DNA from: Coniferiporia sulphurascens
Lineage: Eukaryota > Basidiomycota > Agaricomycetes > Hymenochaetales > Hymenochaetaceae
Reading direction: 5' to 3'
Assembly: GCA_002794785.1 (NCBI GenBank)
Contig: NBBA01000001.1
Coordinates: forward strand, 620,001 to 684,000
DNA: 64,000 bases
In this document: in pieces, positions 58,291-64,000 of the stretch
How positions within the stretch are numbered: position 1 is the first letter of the stretch
How the letters are laid out: the number at the start of each line of letters is the position of its first letter
Notes under the pieces: generated by a model
Told to the model about the DNA's origin: nothing
Seen by the model: only the letters and a program-made list of their open reading frames with translations
Database searches by the model: none
Position numbers and translations under genes: made by a program

Positions 58291-60565
58291 CCAATCAGCG
58301 GAATGCCAAACGTAAGATGTGGACTGTCAGTACGGAACCAATAGCGTCAAATTTGTGAATGTATGTGAGTTCTATTGGTGCCGTGAGCGCGCCTCGTCTC
58401 ATTTGCTGACGATCGCAGACTGCATAAACAGATGCTTTCGAGTTCCATTTTTACTGGTGTCGACGCCCTTTACGTCTCTCAACGGTTCAACTCAATTCGC
58501 CCCTTTAGAGTTAAAGACGCTATTAGCGTCGCTTCGCTATCGGGACCCGGCGAAGACTGAGGCTTTTGGAGCGGAACGTGGTTTGGTTTATACATGCATA
58601 CAGAGGCCGAAACTGTCACCTTCAACGGAAAGGTGGAAGGAAAATACGCGGCGGATTGACCCAATAAGCTTACCGAATGCCCTAAGCTCGCACCCGCATA
58701 CCTGGCCCGCGAACCTGCGTCCTTGCCTTTCTCGAATTAGCGCCGACGCCAGCAGTGCCCCTGTCGATTTTGGTACCCCTTCCCAACGTACGTACCTCTG
58801 AATGAGTTCGTCCTGACTGGCTTCAAGTCCCCCTGTCCCGCCCTAGCATATACAGTCTTCTGAGTTCTCCCTATCTCCTATCCCGCGCACGAACCGCCTG
58901 GGAACGCGCCTCGCCTTCTCCCCGCCCTCCCCGACTTGACCTCGTGCACATGCGTTCCTGCCCCTGGGTCGTCGCGTTAAAAATGCTAAGTCCGTATTGG
59001 GCCACCGGAACGCGTAGTTGGCAGGAGTTGGGTATAAGTAAAATTTTTATTGCCTTCCAGCCCTGCTGGCATCGCCGCTCGCGTCACATCCCCGATATAA
59101 GCGCATATAATTGGAAGAAGTTTAAGGGTCCGCGCTTTCTTTGAAACTTCTACTTTTAACATCACCCTCGTTGAAGATGACCTTTTTTAGATCCGGCGTG
59201 TCCAATCATCATCATCGTCCTTTAGGATAGGAAGAGCTATTTTCCGGCTCATTTCATCACTCAAGTCCGTCTCGTACAGATGCGCACAGGGCGCGGAAAA
59301 TTATGATGTACGCTGTGCTGACTCTTCCGATCGACATCATGCTTCCGTCCTTCCTTCTTCATCTCTTTATTTTGATCCCCAGTCTTAGACTCTCATCAGC
59401 GTCAGTGCTACACAGACTGTCCTTTTTTTCCTCCCCCATCTTTCGATCCCTTTTTTCTCTGCGCGTCTTCGTTTCGTCCAGATCCTTCCGGGACGGATGA
59501 ACAGATGGACGAAGAGAAGCCGGAGCCAAGGAAGAAGGGGTTGTCGGGCGGTGCGAGTTTCGAGTCTGTTTTCTACTCACTTCTCTACCTTCCGTTCCAT
59601 TCTGTTCTGCTGAGTTCTCCAGGTTTCTTTCCTTGTCTGAGTGTTCTCCTTTCCCGTCGCGGCAACGAAGGATCTACTCACGACTACGTATTTATATTCA
59701 ACATCCGAAAGAAGTAAGCACTTGCAGATTTTTGGTGAACACGTGTCGGATTCTACTTGTACCGGACGGCGGTACTTGTAATGACGCGGAAGTTAATTAT
59801 TGTGCAGATAACGAAACCGCACATGAACAGAGGTCGGTCATTAATCACAGAGGCGGCGGCCCGCCAGAGATTAGAAAAGGTCACTTGAGGTCTGTTGCGC
59901 ATTCATAATTAAGTAATACACACGCACGTATGTATCACAGGCTAGTTAATTTCCAAATCCAAGTTCGTGTATATGAATTCGCGGTGGATGCGATCTCATT
60001 CTAATATACTGGCCGTAACGGACTACACCCGCACATACAAATGGTACAGTGATACAGATGGATATATACATATATAAGCACTTATACCCGCGTCGCGTCG
60101 CATAGCATCGCATTTAAGGCACCATATAGCGCCAGAAAGAATCAAAAGAGTAGACGGGTGCCAATCACGTTCGGGTCGAATCAATCAAAAGGGAAAGACG
60201 TGAGTCCGACAAGCGCAAACACAGACACAGACGCAGACGCGCCGTGACTACCCATTCAATCCGATTCAGTTCAGATCAGCCCGTGCTTCGTCTTGTCTTG
60301 AAAGGAAGGGACGTGGTTCCGCAACCCGTCTCAAATCGTTACGCTCCGTTCCATTTCGTTTCTCGCCTCGCCCGAGTCACTAAGTAGTAACACCGTGTCG
60401 CTGGCATGCTCGTTGGAGGGAGATCTCGATCCTCGTATCACTCTTCGCGTTTCCATTTACATTCAGCTCGGCGGATGCGCTGCCCCAGTTGTAAGGCAGC
60501 TTCGAGATGCTCCGCTGACTGTCGTCGTACTAAGTATCTGAGACGGTCCGTTTCGGTGATGCTTA
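58291..60565. other. intergenic, no gene recognised
   Basis: A 160-codon plus-strand ORF (58319-58801) and a short ORF starting MDEEKPEPRKKGLSGG (59505) lack domain features. Short tracts of ATGTATAT type occur near 60040-60080. Confidence 0.4.
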
Positions 60566-60793
60566 TTATGCACCCGACGGAGGCCGAGTGGCAAGTCCGG
60601 GCAATGGTGGGATGGGGGCGGCGCCACCGCCGCCGCCACCGCCGCGGCTGCCACTACGACGAAGAGGCCCGAGTCGCGTAAGCAAAGACGCGAGATCCCG
60701 GTCGATGCGATCCCACTTCTCAGTCTCAGCCACAGCTCCGGCCTCGAAACGGGGCACAAGGGAAGAAAACGGCATGACAGGGAAAAATTTCAC
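60566..60793 (-). CDS. possible small protein with Gly run
   Basis: The minus-strand frame reads MPFSSLVPRFEAGAVAETEK and DRIDRDLASLLTRLGPL, then a glycine run and a Pro-rich end (stop 60566). The Glu/Asp/Arg-rich first half looks like a real amphipathic helix. No splice extension, paralogue or family was found, so it may be a chance ORF. Confidence 0.25.
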   Translation of the reverse strand: MKFFPVMPFSSLVPRFEAGAVAETEKWDRIDRDLASLLTRLGPLRRSGSRGGGGGGGAAPIPPLPGLATRPPSGA

Positions 60794-60941
60794 ATTTTTT
60801 TAAGAAGCAAGTCGATTCGACCCGATTCGACGTGTGGAGTAGTGTACATTAATATACAGGATTATTGTCTTCGAAGTTCGACGTCGGTGCGATGGGTATC
60901 CCGAGAGAGAGATGAGATGGAGGTGGGAGCAGGGAGTACGA

Positions 60942-61380
60942 CTACGAGGATGACTTCTTGCGCGAGACTGGCCCCCAGGCAACGTTATCGTCGTCCAAGT
61001 CTTCTGCCTGAAGAGCAAGCGAAGCGTAAGCACATAGTAAGGTTTCGTGGGACAGAGTGGGAGACTCACGTAGGAGAAAGACGAGCTCGTGAGTGTGCTC
61101 TGCGACGCGATCGAGTCCTGGCGTTTCTGTTCGCGCAGGGAGGTCAGACTCTGGGAGTAGAAGTAGGAGAAGCGGTACTCACCAGGTCAAGCTTGTGCGA
61201 GCGACGTAGGCCCAGCATGGGGGAGAGCCGCGACGACAGCGATGAGGATGTGGATGAAGACTGTTTAGAAGACGTATGTTAGTACTGCGCACTTGTGCCA
61301 CAAAGGGGTATGCATAGAGGGAGACTGACAGTTTGGCTCGAGGAGCGCGAAAGGCGCGACGATGACAGGTTGTTGAGCAT
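60942..61380 (-). CDS. 83-aa serine-rich protein with C-terminal DDDNVAWG motif
   Basis: Four exons (61330-61380, 61183-61260, 61070-61126, 60942-61007) of 17, 26, 19 and 21 codons plus stop fit exactly, all in phase 0. The donors are GTCAGT, GTGAGT and GTGAGT and all three acceptors end CAG. The product starts MLNNLSSSRLSRSSSQT, is Ser-rich and basic (LGLRRSHKLDL, KRQDSIASQSTL), and ends AEDLDDDNVAWGPVSRKKSS. The last exon carries the same D-x-D-N-x-A-W-G motif as the gene at 41575-42149, while the rest differs. There are no membrane or secretion signals. The exact multi-exon fit in so short a protein is strong evidence that it is a gene. The function is unknown. Confidence 0.7.
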
Positions 61381-63893
61381 GGTGGAGATAGTGGGCAGTT
61401 AAGTTCAAAGACAATGCGAGGCGAGTGCGAGTGCGAGTTTTTGAATCGAGAGTGTGTATGGAGAAGACAACGGACGGAGAGGGTGACCCTTTATACTTCT
61501 GCGCGCGTTCCGAACCGCGTCTGAAGACCCGGGCCGAGCAGGAGACCAGAATAGCGCGCGGAGGCTTTTTTTATCAGCGGATATGGAGCGGAGGCAGTCC
61601 GGGTTCGCTGAGTGGTTGTGTGGCGGCCTGTTGGATCGGAGTGAGGAACGCCGAAGCAAGGGGCGGGCCTAAGATTCCAAGTCTCCAAGGGTTCTGGATT
61701 GCACGCTTACTTGCTTCGGTAAGCTCTGTAGTACGGACGCCCGTGAGTTTTTGCGTTTGCACATGGCTGCAGGCGAAGCACCTAGCGCGCAACTTCGAAT
61801 TCAGTTGGCGTTGAAGCAGCTGCCAGGCACCGCGATGATGCTATTCGGCTGTCGCTAGCGGAAGTGGGAGAGTACTTGATGGTCCACTCCCGGCTTGGAG
61901 AGAGCCTTGCTGGCCGGTGAGTCGGCGACTCGCAAACCATGTGATGGCTGCGAGCTGGACGTCGTCTATCGCCGCCAGCGCAATAGGACAACGCAGGGCA
62001 GTGCGCACTCTATTCTCCATTTCAGTACGGATGTCTCCACGGGTCAATCAGTGGAGGTCCGAAAGCCGGAACATGTCTAGGTTGGGCAGTCTCTAAGCAG
62101 TCCACTAAGCTCCGAGAAGGCATTTTGTGAGCAGCCTGAGGTCCGTGTGCAGACGGTGCTGAAGCTGAGGAGGCGGTGGTCGTTGGGAAAAAGAGGCCGG
62201 AACCAGCGCAGACCCCGTTAGAGCTCCCGGCCGTCTCGGGTGGACGTGAATAGTAGCCGACGACCCCCGACCTTGGCTTATCTCATCATCATCATGTCCT
62301 CGGCCGCTCTGTGTGCTACAAGTTCTAATTCTGATTCCACCCTGTTCATTCATATTGATATTCGCTAGGCTCAGCTTCTCCTTCGCAATACAACTCCGGC
62401 CGTTTAAGTTGTTTTCTGGCGGTCGTACGCCGCTTACGTGGGCGCTGTACCACCCGGTGATCCTGCTCTGCTTTGGTCCGTAGGAATTCGCATTTTTCAG
62501 AAGATCTTTTAGGGCGTATCGACGTCGCCATAGACTCGCCGGGTTCGCATCACGTATCATGCATCGTCAACCCCTCTGTTCGTCGCAAATAGAAACAGAT
62601 GCAGACCAAAATAAAACGGTACAGCCTTATCCTGGCAATGATCACGGCGAATGAGACGGCATGCGTTGCCAAGCTGTTGCGGTCCCCCCGTCCTGTACCA
62701 CAATAAGCAGCCTCCACAACCCTGGTTTCTGGGCAAAAGCCCGCACCATGGTCTTGGGCTCGTCTACTGCTTGGACGGGTGCGTTTAATCCCATGTGATT
62801 AATACTTATTGAATATTGCACGAGCCACTTTCGCGCGTCGCACCGCATCGGAATCGGTACGAGACGAGGTCTATCTAGGTACAACATGGTATCTATTGCG
62901 TAACACCCACGCGTACGCGCACCGGCGTGCGCTGTCCTAATCCCCGTCGAAAGGTTGTGACGACGCCCAGTGCAAGTGCGATGGCACCGCCCTGCGCCTA
63001 TATCTGTTCAGTTGGCGATCGTGAGCTGGCACGCGCCCATCGTGATTCACGACTCCATCTGCGTTGTCCGTTATCTCCTCTCTTCCCTTCCCTCATCACC
63101 TATCTCTTTTGCATAATTTTTTTTTTCAAATATTTACAGCTACTATCTGGACCGGCACCCCCACTTTTACTCACACGTCTCGTTCTGGCGTTCAAAGCCC
63201 GCTAACCCCCCTCGCCCTCATTCCCCCCTTTCACCTCCTCCTATGTCATCTTTCCCCTCGGTGCATCCGGCGAGAGGAACGCGCACTCCACCTCCGCAGC
63301 GTGCACCAGGGAGCACCATCGGGCACTCGCGGAACGCCCTATGCGGTGCGCCGCACAGGAAGCAAAAGGCCCGCCGATACTCGTAGCTTTGGAGTTCATC
63401 TCGCTCTCCCTCGGTGGAAAAGCGGCGCGCCGGAGGCCCTCGAAATCCGGGGCTTTTGCTAATCTCAGGTCTAGGCAGAGTCGAGGTCGCCGTCTCCATA
63501 CCCGCTTTCTGCTCTGCTTTTCCCGCCCCTTGCTGGACTACGCGCTTCGCTCGGGCAAAGAAGCAAAGGATCGGCAGAGAACGTGAGGCGCGGGTGCACG
63601 CGGAAAGTAGCGGCCAAGTTACGGTTACAAGTTACCACTACTGCTGCGGGTGCAGAAACAAACACTGCTCTTGGCCTTAGATCGGCCTCTGGTGGTGCAA
63701 CTTCGCGCTGATTCTGGACTCTACAACTCTAATGCTGTCTGGCTCGCTGTGCCGTGTTGCGGATCATTGCTCCGTAACAATAGCCCGGAAACCTTTCCCT
63801 TAATGTGCTGGTTGTCTGCTTATCCTTGTTGGCCGTCTTGTCGAAACTTTCGGAATCAGGCACATTGCTGCATCCCTTCCGGAAGTCATCGAT
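61381..63893. other. intergenic, no gene recognised
   Basis: ORFs on the minus strand at 62105-62560 and 63218-63499 were read. The latter has CFLCGAPHRAFREC, with cysteine and histidine spacing loosely like a zinc knuckle. Neither could be tied to a family or a splice model. Confidence 0.35.
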
Positions 63894-64000
63894 ATGGGAG
63901 ATTCTGCCCTACGTATTCAGAAGCCTGAGGAACCGTTTCTCTCGATGGTCGAGGAGCTAAAGCGTGTGAGAATCGGCGCCCGTCAGGAGTCGGGCGGACC
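63894..64000 (+). CDS. start of an ORF running off the window
   Basis: ATG 63894 opens MGDSALRIQKPEEPFLSMVE, followed by ELKRVRIGARQESGG at the window edge. The Glu/Lys-rich composition looks like real protein, but too little is visible to assign a family or confirm the start. Confidence 0.35.
   Translation, partial: MGDSALRIQKPEEPFLSMVEELKRVRIGARQESGG

Overview
The window looks like nuclear DNA of a mushroom-forming basidiomycete (Agaricomycetes). The genes are split by many short GT-AG introns of about 45-110 nt. The gene families are typical of that group: a fungal auxin-efflux-carrier-like transporter, a DUF6533-type seven-helix membrane protein, a tandem array of 'HPTLYFxDGNIVLSA' BTB proteins, fungal TKL-type kinase-like proteins and tiny multi-exon proteins. 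No rRNA, tRNA or CRISPR array was recognised. All identifications were made by reading the sequence; no database was searched.

Layout. 0-1.4 kb: the 3' half of a Rab/Ras-like GTPase with a large low-complexity insertion between the G4 and G5 boxes. 2.3-4.4 kb: a nine-exon PIN-like transporter. 5.6-6.2 kb: a small conserved-looking protein. 6.6-8.5 kb and 23.1-25.1 kb: two diverged copies of a ~2 kb unit. Each encodes a stand-alone MLKL-N-terminal-like (HeLo-like) helical module followed by an inverted repeat; the first copy has lost its start codon. 10.0-11.65 kb: an O-acetylhomoserine sulfhydrylase with two apparent 1-nt frameshifts, preceded by three tandem repeats carrying TCACGTGA-like boxes. 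12.9-16.2 kb: LTR-retroelement debris, namely a perfect solo LTR with a 5-bp target duplication and an inverted second LTR with an AT-rich ORF. 17.9-19.1 kb: the DUF6533-type membrane protein. 21.2-21.7 kb: a long foldback. 21.85-22.6 kb: a possible secreted protein.

27.1-28.8 kb: the lipoyl-bearing E2 subunit of the branched-chain 2-oxoacid dehydrogenase. 30.0-38.8 kb: four BTB genes in direct tandem, two of them with point nonsense changes. 39.6-40.5 kb: the octanoyltransferase LipB, whose family modifies lipoyl domains like that of the E2. 41.6-42.15 kb and 60.9-61.4 kb: two tiny genes sharing a C-terminal D-x-D-N-x-A-W-G motif. 46.6-55.8 kb: three genes that each encode two kinase-like domains in one reading frame. 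Two of them pair a catalytically plausible domain with a degenerate pseudokinase domain. This cluster is bracketed by a directly repeated ~1.7 kb non-coding segment (43.6-45.2 and 56.7-58.3 kb). The last bases hold the start of an ORF that leaves the window.

The most interesting signal is the tandem kinase-pseudokinase trio, with a divergent promoter between two members. The MLKL-like helical modules lie in the same window. In metazoan and plant MLKL proteins such a helical bundle and a pseudokinase are joined, so a split signalling or cell-death arrangement is a testable but unproven idea.
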